From an uncultured Methylococcaceae bacterium (lineage in GTDB: Bacteria > Pseudomonadota > Gammaproteobacteria > Methylococcales > Methylomonadaceae): a DNA stretch of 6,079 nucleotides. The notes beneath the pieces are model-generated. The model was not told the origin of the DNA, did no database searches, and saw only the letters and a list, made by a program, of their open reading frames with translations. Position 1 is the stretch's first letter, and each line of letters starts with the position of its first letter. Made by a program: the position numbers and the translations under genes. Below are positions 1-6,031 of this stretch, piece by piece. The stretch covers positions 1 to 6,079 of the forward strand of contig CAIMDR010000745.1 of the NCBI GenBank assembly GCA_903839795.1, read 5' to 3'.

Positions 1-1
1 A

Positions 2-103
2 AATGGCTCACCATTATTGTATATTCGGGATGTCATCAAATTGCGCCGACAAGGATGTGATATTCCAAAATTACCGCAGATACCCGAATTGGCTGCCGTT
101 TAA
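2..103 (+). CDS. C-terminal end of an unidentified protein (5' truncated by the window)
   Basis: The second reading frame is open from the window edge to a TAA at 101-103 and encodes 33 residues ending in PKLPQIPELAAV. The segment has a basic helix-like stretch (YIRDVIKLRRQGCDIP) followed by a proline-spaced tail, and looks like an ordinary protein C-terminus. It lies on the same strand as the kinase operon, about 150 bases upstream, with a promoter-like TATAAT between them, so it is probably a separate transcription unit. I do not recognise the family, and so little is visible that chance openness cannot be excluded. Confidence 0.5.
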   Translation, partial: NGSPLLYIRDVIKLRRQGCDIPKLPQIPELAAV

Positions 104-193
104 TCTAGGGCTCTGATCGGTTACCATCAGATAGTCAATTAAAAATTATCGGCAGGAGGGATTTATAGGTTTTTTTACTTATAGCAATTAGGA

Positions 194-199
194 TATAAT
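194..199 (+). promoter_or_regulatory. Candidate -10 box (TATAAT) for the kinase/EAL operon
   Basis: This is an exact TATAAT in an AT-rich stretch. It would place transcription start near 206, giving a leader of about 50 bases to the ATG at 257. The -35 side is poor: TTTACT at 174-179 matches TTGACA at four of six positions, but the spacer is only 14 bases. At the usual 17-base spacing there is only a run of T. It may be activator-dependent, or a chance match in AT-rich DNA. Confidence 0.4.
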
Positions 200-256
200 T
201 AATATGGTAGAAATTAACCTTTGATTAAATATATTTGCTACAGTGAAATAGTCAAT

Positions 257-3200
257 ATGAAACCCTCTAATCTAAATGTGTTGCGCATAGTTTTGGCCAT
301 GTTACCACCGATGGTTGCATTCATCATTCAGTGGACATTTTGGTCAGCCTTTCAACCTCTGTTGTGGTATGTTTTTTATCTGGCTGTCTTTTTAAGTGCC
401 TGTATCGGTGGGTTTGTTACCGGATTACTGTCCACCTTGATTTCCGTGGTGGTCGTTTGGTACTACTTCATTCTGCCGCAACTTTCGTTTGTTCTGTCTA
501 ATTCAATGGCACTCGTTTCTATTAGTGTTTTTGCCGTCATGGGTCTTCTATTCAGTATCACCCTGGGGCACATGAAAAAATTGATCAGTCAGGCTAACGA
601 CACTAATGCCATTTTGCGTGCCAGTGAGGAGCGTTATCGATTACTGGTCGATGGTGTTAAGGATGTTGCTAATGTCATGCTCGACGAAAGCGGTCATGTA
701 ATCACCTGGAACCAAGGCGCTGAAAGGCTTAAAGGTTTCACCGCTGATGAAATTATCGGCTGCCATTTTTCAATTTTCTATCCGCCTGAGTTAGTCGCGT
801 CAGGTAAACCGCACACAGATCTCCTCGAAGTACAGGAACAAGGGATATCTGAAGATGAGGGGTGGCGAATATGCAAAGATGGCTCACAGTTCTGGGCACA
901 TGTAGTCATCACATCGCTTTATAATGACAATGGCAAGATACAGGGATTCTCAAAGATCACGCGAGACATCACTAAACGCAAGATAGCTGAGGATCAGTTG
1001 CGTGCCAGCGAGGAAAATCTTTCCGTTACACTCCAGTCTATCGGTGATGGCGTGATGGCTACCGATTCAAAAGGTTGTGTGACGCGTCTAAATGCCGTCG
1101 CAGAAAAACTGACTGGATGGACCCAGTTGGAAGCTATGGGTCGTCCGGTGGCTGAAGTTTTTTGTATCATTAACCAAGAAACCCGACTACCCGCCACTAT
1201 CCCGGTAATGGAAACCTTGGCGTATGGGACAACACACGGCTTGGCTAACCATACCGTGCTAATTGCCCGTGACAAAACCGAGCACGCCATCGCCGACAGT
1301 TGCGCACCGATTCTTAATATTCATAACGAGGTGATTGGTGCGGTGCTGGTATTCCGCGATGTGACCCAAGAATACGCAATACAAGCCGCGCTGCTCGACA
1401 GTGCTACACACATCCAGACGGTACTGAGCAACGCAGCCGAGAGCATTATCTCCATCAACGATCGTTGCATCATTGAGACGATTAATCTCGCTGGCGAGGG
1501 CTTATTTGGTTATGCCGCAGAGGAAGTTATCGGGAAAAACATCAAGATGTTAATGCCCGAATCTTCTAACAGCCAGCAAGATGATTATCTTGACCATTAT
1601 TTGACTACCGGGGAGGTTGGGGTTTTTGGAAAACCACGCGATGTTTATGGGCTGCATAAGAACGGCAGTGTTTTTCCGATGTATTTGGCTGTAAACGAGA
1701 TGAAGCTGAGTGGCAAGCTGCATTTTACCTGCATTGTGCGAGACCTTACCGAGCGTCAAGAATACGAGAAAAAACTTGTCAACGCCAAGAACGACGCAGA
1801 ATTGGCAAATCAAGCCAAGGATTCATTTCTGGCCACCATGAGTCATGAAATCCGCACTCCGCTGACCGGCATATTGGGTATGCTGGAAGTACTTTCTCTG
1901 TCATCACTTGATCAGGAGCAAAGTGCAACGCTGAAAGCGGCGTGGGACTCCTCCAGAAGTTTGCTGCGCATTGTCAACGACATCCTTGATTGGTCAAAAA
2001 TTCAGGAAGGAAAATTAGCGATTTCCCCGCAATCCATATCGATTTCTCTCTTGCTGCAAGAAGTTGTTAATACTTTTTTACCGGTAGCCAGTACAAAAAA
2101 TCTGGTGTTGTGGCAGCATACCGATTCCAGAATTGCTTCGGCACATATCGTTGATCCGCTGCGTCTCTCGCAGATATTGAATAACTTTATCAGCAATGCG
2201 CTCAAATTCACGCTATACGGGGAAATTGAGTTGCGTGCCGAACTTCTCGAAAAAGTTGAAAGCGGCGAACGAATTCGTTTCTCGGTTAAGGACACTGGCA
2301 TCGGCATTAGCAAAGACATTCAGGGTAACTTGTTTAAACGTTTTCATCAGGAAAGTGCCGATACGGCGCGTTTATACGGAGGCACCGGACTGGGGCTATC
2401 GATTTGCCATCGTCTGGCAGAATTTTTGGATGGAAAGATTGAGCTAGTCAGCGAACTAGGCCAAGGTGCCACGTTTAGCTTTACAGTGATCTTGCCCGTC
2501 TCTTCAGCGCCCGGAAAGAATATTCCGGTTTTAAGCGCGGCCGTGGAGCTTAATAAAGTCAAACCTTTGTGTGACGGCAACGGGAGTGTACCTCTAATAT
2601 TGGCGGTTGATGACCATCCTGTTAATCGTGATCTCTTGGTGCGCCAGATTAAGCTGCTGGGTCTGCGGGCCGAAACTGCCGAGGATGGTCAAGTCGCGTT
2701 GTCGATGTGGCAGAATGGGGGTTTTGCGCTGATCATCACCGACTGTCACATGCCAGAGATGGATGGTTACGGATTATCGCGGGCGATACGCACTATCGAA
2801 GCGCAAGAACAGCTCTCTCGCACGCCGATCATTGCGTGGACGGCGAATGTTTACGCCGGAGAAGAAGCGCTGTATCAAAAAGCGGGTATGGATGATTTGT
2901 TGGTCAAGCCGGCCGACCTGTCCCAATTGAGAAAGATACTGGCAAAGTGGCTTCCCAACACTGAAGCAGAGAACCTTCAATTAACACCCATACTGAATAA
3001 CGCAAATGATAAACAGGCTATGGGAGCCATCGATTATACCGAGCTATGCAAGGTTGTACCCGATAGTATTGAGCATAGCCAAGTGCTCCATGATTTTAAA
3101 TCACATATTCTCACTGACCATAACAAACTACTCGAGATGGTAGCCCTAGGTGACCCTAGCAATGTGGAGCGCATAGCGCATCGCATGAAAGGCTCTTGCC

Positions 3201-3352
3201 AAATGGTGGGGGCCAAGGATCTGGCAGGCGTTTGCTTAGCCCTGGAGCAGACAGCCAGGCAAGGAGATATAAAGGGTATGCATACAAAAATGACAAGACT
3301 GGATGAAGCTATCCATCGACTCGAAATACATTTGACCGAATTAACAGATTAG
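257..3352 (+). CDS. Membrane-bound unorthodox hybrid sensor histidine kinase (DUF4118-PAS-PAS-PAS-HisKA-HATPase-REC-HPt)
   Basis: This 1031-residue inner-membrane sensor kinase carries a complete His-Asp-His phosphorelay. Residues about 9-106 form four hydrophobic segments with the GG...G..ST.IS...YY..LP pattern of the KdpD-type DUF4118 membrane domain. Three PAS domains follow at about 122-242, 249-371 and 379-500; the first carries the FYPPE and DEGW motifs, and the third is FixL-like. HisKA has the H-box MSHEIRTPL with phosphoacceptor H530. HATPase has N647, DTGIGIS at 679-685 and GGTGLGLS at 708-715. REC has D785/D786, phosphoacceptor D829, T862 and K884. The C-terminal HPt has HRMKGS with H975. 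All catalytic residues are intact. I chose ATG 257 because it sits just before the first membrane helix and leaves a sensible leader after the TATAAT. A TTG at 221 would add 12 residues; neither start has a good Shine-Dalgarno. The stop lies 7 bases before the REC-EAL gene, its likely phosphoryl target. The signal sensed is unknown. Confidence 0.93.
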   Translation: MKPSNLNVLRIVLAMLPPMVAFIIQWTFWSAFQPLLWYVFYLAVFLSACIGGFVTGLLSTLISVVVVWYYFILPQLSFVLSNSMALVSISVFAVMGLLFSITLGHMKKLISQANDTNAILRASEERYRLLVDGVKDVANVMLDESGHVITWNQGAERLKGFTADEIIGCHFSIFYPPELVASGKPHTDLLEVQEQGISEDEGWRICKDGSQFWAHVVITSLYNDNGKIQGFSKITRDITKRKIAEDQLRASEENLSVTLQSIGDGVMATDSKGCVTRLNAVAEKLTGWTQLEAMGRPVAEVFCIINQETRLPATIPVMETLAYGTTHGLANHTVLIARDKTEHAIADSCAPILNIHNEVIGAVLVFRDVTQEYAIQAALLDSATHIQTVLSNAAESIISINDRCIIETINLAGEGLFGYAAEEVIGKNIKMLMPESSNSQQDDYLDHYLTTGEVGVFGKPRDVYGLHKNGSVFPMYLAVNEMKLSGKLHFTCIVRDLTERQEYEKKLVNAKNDAELANQAKDSFLATMSHEIRTPLTGILGMLEVLSLSSLDQEQSATLKAAWDSSRSLLRIVNDILDWSKIQEGKLAISPQSISISLLLQEVVNTFLPVASTKNLVLWQHTDSRIASAHIVDPLRLSQILNNFISNALKFTLYGEIELRAELLEKVESGERIRFSVKDTGIGISKDIQGNLFKRFHQESADTARLYGGTGLGLSICHRLAEFLDGKIELVSELGQGATFSFTVILPVSSAPGKNIPVLSAAVELNKVKPLCDGNGSVPLILAVDDHPVNRDLLVRQIKLLGLRAETAEDGQVALSMWQNGGFALIITDCHMPEMDGYGLSRAIRTIEAQEQLSRTPIIAWTANVYAGEEALYQKAGMDDLLVKPADLSQLRKILAKWLPNTEAENLQLTPILNNANDKQAMGAIDYTELCKVVPDSIEHSQVLHDFKSHILTDHNKLLEMVALGDPSNVERIAHRMKGSCQMVGAKDLAGVCLALEQTARQGDIKGMHTKMTRLDEAIHRLEIHLTELTD

Positions 3353-3359
3353 ACAAAAG

Positions 3360-4559
3360 ATGAAAGCAAGCGAAATTACTATTCTGGTTATAGAGGATGA
3401 CGATTTTCAGCGAGGTATGCTCGTTAAAATGCTGCGCTATTTAGGGGTAACTGCGATAAGCGAGGCTGAAAATGGCAAGCAAGCCTTGGATTTTCTGCAT
3501 ACTATAGATACCAAAACAATCGATATAATAATCTGTGATTTGAAAATGCCGGAAATGGATGGCATGGAATTTATACGTCACTTGGGGCAGGAAAATGCGA
3601 TAACCTCGATTATCATACTCAGTACGTTGGATCGAGTGTTACTGGCTTCGGTAGCAAAGATGACAGTAGCCTATGGTATAAATCTTGTTGGGGTTGTCGA
3701 GAAACCTATCGTAGTTGCACAGCTCGAATCGTTAATTTCCCTCTATGAGCGTGTAGAGGTTAAGCCAGAACCTGCGGTGATGCCGGCACAGGTTTATAGT
3801 ATTGAAGAAATAATGCACGGAGTGCGTGCAAAACAGTTTGAACCGTTCTTCCAACCCAAAGTGGATTTGAAAACAGATCGTATAATCGGTGCTGAAGCAC
3901 TCGCGCGTTGGATACATCCGGAGCACGGGGTGATCGCTCCCTATCACTTTATCAATTTGATTGAACAAAACAACCAGATAGACGAACTGACTTTTCTTAT
4001 GCTGGAGAAGGTAGTTGCCGCGTCCCGCTTATTACATGATAAAGGTTATGATATTTCCATCTCGGTCAATCTATCGCTGAATTCATTAACCGATATCACG
4101 CTGGCCAACCGAATTATTGAAGTGGCGAGGGAGGCGGGAGTAAACCCTTGTCATATTATTCTTGAGGTTACCGAGTCAGCGGCCATGACTGAAGTCGCGC
4201 TCGCTTTGGAAAATTTGGCGAGGTTGCGTATGCACGGCTTTGGTCTTGCCATCGATGATTATGGCACCGGCTACTCCAGCTTGCAGCAGCTTACACGAAT
4301 TGCCTTCAGCGAATTAAAAATTGATCAGTCTTTTGTGAAGGATGTTGCCATTAATCCGGCGTTACGTATCATCGTTGAGTCGAGTATCGACATGGCGAAT
4401 AAGTTGCAGGTCAGTTGTGTTGCTGAAGGCGTCGAGACAAAAGAAGATTGGGATATTCTAAAGAGCATGAGTTGTAATATGGCGCAGGGCTATTTTATTG
4501 CCAAGCCGATGAACCTTACGTCGTTTATTGAGTTTTATGAGGGTCATTCGGCCTTATAG
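3360..4559 (+). CDS. REC-EAL response regulator, predicted c-di-GMP phosphodiesterase (RocR-like)
   Basis: This 399-residue cytosolic response regulator is predicted to hydrolyse c-di-GMP to pGpG. REC (about 6-130) has the acidic cluster at 12-15, phosphoacceptor D60 in ICDLKMPEMDG, S88 and K115. EAL (about 148-395) keeps the metal, substrate and catalytic residues: E179 of the EAL motif, N237 (SVNLS), E269 and loop-6 E272 (EVTES), D299/D300 (DDYGTGYSS), K320 (KIDQSF), E356 (VAEGVE) and Q376 (AQGYF). From memory, the equivalent residues in Pseudomonas aeruginosa RocR are E175, N233, E265, E268, D295, D296, K316, E352 and Q372, a constant offset of four. That suggests nearly gap-free similarity in architecture and length. 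There is no GGDEF domain and no DNA-binding domain. It starts 7 bases after the kinase stop with only a weak ribosome site, so translational coupling is likely. The kinase HPt next door is the expected phosphodonor. Whether phosphorylation activates or inhibits it cannot be read from sequence. Confidence 0.93.
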   Translation: MKASEITILVIEDDDFQRGMLVKMLRYLGVTAISEAENGKQALDFLHTIDTKTIDIIICDLKMPEMDGMEFIRHLGQENAITSIIILSTLDRVLLASVAKMTVAYGINLVGVVEKPIVVAQLESLISLYERVEVKPEPAVMPAQVYSIEEIMHGVRAKQFEPFFQPKVDLKTDRIIGAEALARWIHPEHGVIAPYHFINLIEQNNQIDELTFLMLEKVVAASRLLHDKGYDISISVNLSLNSLTDITLANRIIEVAREAGVNPCHIILEVTESAAMTEVALALENLARLRMHGFGLAIDDYGTGYSSLQQLTRIAFSELKIDQSFVKDVAINPALRIIVESSIDMANKLQVSCVAEGVETKEDWDILKSMSCNMAQGYFIAKPMNLTSFIEFYEGHSAL

Positions 4560-4615
4560 ACTCTACAAAGAACGCCGCAAGTTTTGATAAAAATTTAAAC
4601 GCCCGTACACCACTT

Positions 4616-4717
4616 AGGAGTGTGCATGAAATAACTTCGGCATCTTGCTCCCTCTCCCTCTGGGAGAGGACTGGGGTGAGGGAATATAAAGGGTCAAGTT
4701 ATTTTATGCGCGTTCCT
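4616..4717. repeat. 102-bp element with 22-bp terminal inverted repeats, REP/MITE-like, between convergent genes
   Basis: The left arm (4616-4637, beginning AGGAGTGTGCATG) and right arm (4696-4717) are inverted copies matching at 18 of 22 positions. All four differences are transitions, so most would still pair as G-U in RNA. The innermost 14 bp (GCATGAAATAACTT against AAGTTATTTTATGC) differ at one position. The arms enclose a GC-rich core with its own hairpin. There is no open reading frame inside. The right arm ends on the last base of the minus-strand ferredoxin stop codon (TTA at 4717-4719 on plus). It fits a small non-autonomous mobile or REP-type repeat, and folding on either strand could also help end transcription of both converging genes. 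Confidence 0.7.
4645..4683. repeat. GC-rich palindromic core of the intergenic element
   Basis: CCTCTCCC at 4651-4658 and GGGAGAGG at 4662-4669 form a perfect 8-bp stem with a three-base TCT loop. TCCCTC at 4649-4654 can instead pair with GAGGGA at 4678-4683, giving a competing longer-range fold. The motif of CCCTCTCCC and GGGAGAGG followed by CTGGGGTGAGGG is, from memory, a widespread intergenic repeat in proteobacteria. No run of T directly follows the stem, so it is not a classical intrinsic terminator by itself. Confidence 0.65.
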
Positions 4718-5295
4718 TAAACTGTTTGGCTTTCTAATTGGCTCTTTACCAATGCAGCCCTTCTTTGTTTTGCACGCTCGGCGTTTTCAATACTTTCATT
4801 TTCTTTGCGCAAACAACGCGCATCATAACGCTGCTTTGCCAATTGCGCCGTCGTATTTTTTTGTGCCTGGATAAGTGACTGCTCTTTATCCAGGGGTGTT
4901 GGCAGTGGCTTCATAATAATACAATCTACCGGACAAGGCGCTACACAAAGTTCACAGCCCGTACATTCCGAAGCAATAACGGTATGCATAAATTTTGCCG
5001 CCCCTAAAATGGCATCAACAGGACAAGCGGCGATACATTTAACGCAACCGATACAATCTTTCTCAATAATAAACGCTACACTTTTTGGTTTATGTTGGCC
5101 GAATTGTGGATTAAGGGGTTTGGGGTCAATATTTAATAAATGTGCTAACGCGATAATACCTTCATCACCACCCGGCGGGCATTGATTAATGTCCGCAACT
5201 CCCGATGCTATTGCTTCTGCATAAGGACGACAACCCTGAAAGCCGCATTGTCTGCATTGGGTTTGCGGTAAAATGGCATTTATTTGATCAATCAC
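4717..5295 (-). CDS. rnfB: RnfB/RsxB-type polyferredoxin lacking the membrane anchor
   Basis: This 192-residue iron-sulfur protein should carry electrons through three 4Fe-4S clusters. The N-terminal Fe-S domain has C14, C17, C22 and C39 ([17 protein letters not shown], then CPPGG). Two ferredoxin motifs follow: C81/C84/C87/C91 ([16 protein letters not shown]) and C111/C114/C117/C121 ([16 protein letters not shown]). The last 60 residues are a charged, Gln/Lys/Arg-rich helical tail, as I recall from short proteobacterial RnfB proteins. The start is GTG at 5295-5293; an in-frame TAA four codons upstream excludes a longer form with the hydrophobic N-terminus of classical RnfB. An AAGG lies 13 bases upstream of the GTG, which is a weak ribosome site. 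It stands alone on the minus strand with no rnfA, C, D, G or E nearby, so it is probably a soluble electron carrier. The family is clear; partner and exact role are not, and the symbol refers to the family only. Confidence 0.9.
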   Translation of the reverse strand: MIDQINAILPQTQCRQCGFQGCRPYAEAIASGVADINQCPPGGDEGIIALAHLLNIDPKPLNPQFGQHKPKSVAFIIEKDCIGCVKCIAACPVDAILGAAKFMHTVIASECTGCELCVAPCPVDCIIMKPLPTPLDKEQSLIQAQKNTTAQLAKQRYDARCLRKENESIENAERAKQRRAALVKSQLESQTV

Positions 5296-5448
5296 AATAG
5301 GGCTTTAACCTTGAATTTTGCTGGTATATATAGCCGACTATTGTTGCATTTATTTAAAACAAATCATAGTGACATCAGCACGGATATGCCGACAAAGAGA
5401 GGTGTATCATTCGAGTTATTTAATTTCTTCAACCACTGAATTTAAAAA

Positions 5449-5481
5449 TAACACCGAAGTGCTTATCTTGTAGAGGTGTTA
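5449..5481 (+). promoter_or_regulatory. Operator-like inverted repeat upstream of the zinc-ribbon gene
   Basis: TAACACC at 5449-5455 and GGTGTTA at 5475-5481 are exact 7-bp inverted copies separated by 19 bases, ending 3 bases before the TATAAA at 5484. An 8-bp AGAGGTGT occurs both at 5398-5405 and inside the right half at 5472-5479. The placement over a would-be promoter suits a regulator site, but half-sites this short can arise by chance. Confidence 0.25.
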
Positions 5482-5483
5482 AG

Positions 5484-5489
5484 TATAAA
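5484..5489 (+). promoter_or_regulatory. Candidate -10 box (TATAAA) for the zinc-ribbon gene
   Basis: TATAAA lies 44 bases before the ATG at 5528, a suitable distance for a short leader. At 17-base spacing the -35 position shows no convincing TTGACA. The nearest TTG (5468) is only 10 bases away after its hexamer, which is too close. It is called on position and the -10 match alone. Confidence 0.3.
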
Positions 5490-5515
5490 ATCGCTGCTTA
5501 TTCAAAAAATAATTT

Positions 5516-5521
5516 AAGGAG
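5516..5521 (+). promoter_or_regulatory. Strong Shine-Dalgarno (AAGGAG) fixing the start at 5528
   Basis: AAGGAG is followed by a six-base spacer and ATG. It is the only near-consensus ribosome-binding site before a gene in the window, and it strongly supports the small protein being real and well translated. Confidence 0.8.
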
Positions 5522-5527
5522 TGCAGA

Positions 5528-5815
5528 ATGAACCCATGTCAGGCCTGTGGTTATGAACGTAAAGACTTTGATGTAAGGTGTCCCGAATGCGGCAATTTTT
5601 ATCCGACCCTGGCAGAGCTTATTGCGGAAGAAGAGGCCAATGAAGAAAAGCATTCGTTTCGTGGGCGATGCAAACGAATACTTAACGCCGATGACAGCAA
5701 GCAAGCGTTAAAGGACGAACTGAATCAGATAAAAGCAGGGCTTTCCAAAAAAGGGCTATTTACTGTTTTTTTGATTATTGCCTTTGTTTTTGCTTTGACC
5801 CTTTCGGTTTTGTAA
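5528..5815 (+). CDS. Small zinc-ribbon protein with a C-terminal membrane helix, function unknown
   Basis: This 95-residue protein opens with two CxxC knuckles, C4/C7 (CQACGY) and C18/C21 (CPECGNFYP), spaced as in a compact zinc ribbon. An acidic stretch rich in Glu (about 29-41) and an amphipathic charged middle (about 45-75) follow. It ends in one strongly hydrophobic helix at about 77-95 with almost nothing after it. That arrangement suggests a tail-anchored inner-membrane protein displaying a cytosolic metal-binding head. There is no signal peptide and no catalytic motif. The start is fixed by the AAGGAG site at 5516-5521. It stands alone on its strand, with its own spacer and the hairpin repeat downstream. 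The CxxC pairs could instead be redox-active, but the tandem CxxCGx and CPxCG form favours zinc. I do not recognise a named family. Confidence 0.8.
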   Translation: MNPCQACGYERKDFDVRCPECGNFYPTLAELIAEEEANEEKHSFRGRCKRILNADDSKQALKDELNQIKAGLSKKGLFTVFLIIAFVFALTLSVL

Positions 5816-5841
5816 GGTAACTCGGCTACCAACTTAAGTAC

Positions 5842-5894
5842 GTAGGGCGTGCCGCGCACGCCTTAATTTTCAAGGCGCGCACGGCACGCCCTAC
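5842..5894. repeat. Near-perfect 23-bp inverted repeat hairpin downstream of the zinc-ribbon gene
   Basis: The arms at 5842-5864 (GTAGGGCGTGCCG...) and 5872-5894 (...CGGCACGCCCTAC) match at 21 of 23 positions around a seven-base AATTTTC loop. Its GC content is far above the surrounding DNA. It starts 26 bases after the TAA at 5813-5815, so it could act as a transcription stop or 3'-end stabiliser. There is no T run after it, and GTAGGGCGTGCC-type palindromes are, from memory, dispersed intergenic repeats, so REP-like is the better label. Confidence 0.75.
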
Positions 5895-5965
5895 AGAAAG
5901 TAATGTCGCTTAATCAGCGAAGGTCTCTATAACTCGCAATAAATAACACCCGCCAAGTTTCGCAA

Positions 5966-5988
5966 TACTACTGTTTAGTTGAGTAGTA
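5966..5988. repeat. Short inverted repeat in the 3' intergenic region
   Basis: TACTACT at 5966-5972 and AGTAGTA at 5982-5988 are exact 7-bp inverted copies around a nine-base spacer. They lie 44 bases before the possible ATG at 6032, so this could be an operator for that gene. It is AT-rich and short, and may be chance. Confidence 0.2.
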
Positions 5989-6031
5989 AGTAATAGCGCA
6001 TAAGTCTTTTAACATTTTTCAGGCGAATTCT

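Noticed and set aside
113..130. CTGAT/ATCAG hairpin after the partial upstream gene, considered as its terminator
   Set aside because: Only five paired bases with an eight-base loop, and no T run follows.
154..160. AGGAGGG, a near-perfect Shine-Dalgarno sequence
   Set aside because: No ATG, GTG or TTG follows within usable distance. The next ATG (204) opens only a six-codon frame.
1391..1756. Calling the third PAS a haem-based oxygen sensor
   Set aside because: The position aligned with the FixL haem ligand is Gln, so similarity of the scaffold alone does not justify it.
994..2980. Several antisense and alternate-frame open frames of 60-105 codons inside the kinase gene
   Set aside because: They lie wholly within a frame encoding recognisable PAS, HisKA, HATPase and REC motifs, and their translations show no domain pattern or ribosome site.
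3732..3968. Antisense 78-codon frame in the REC-EAL gene
   Set aside because: It overlaps the linker and start of the EAL domain, including the EAL motif, and shows no independent coding signal.
5498..5704. Antisense 68-codon frame over the zinc-ribbon gene
   Set aside because: It covers the strong AAGGAG site and both CxxC knuckles of the plus-strand gene, which is far better supported.
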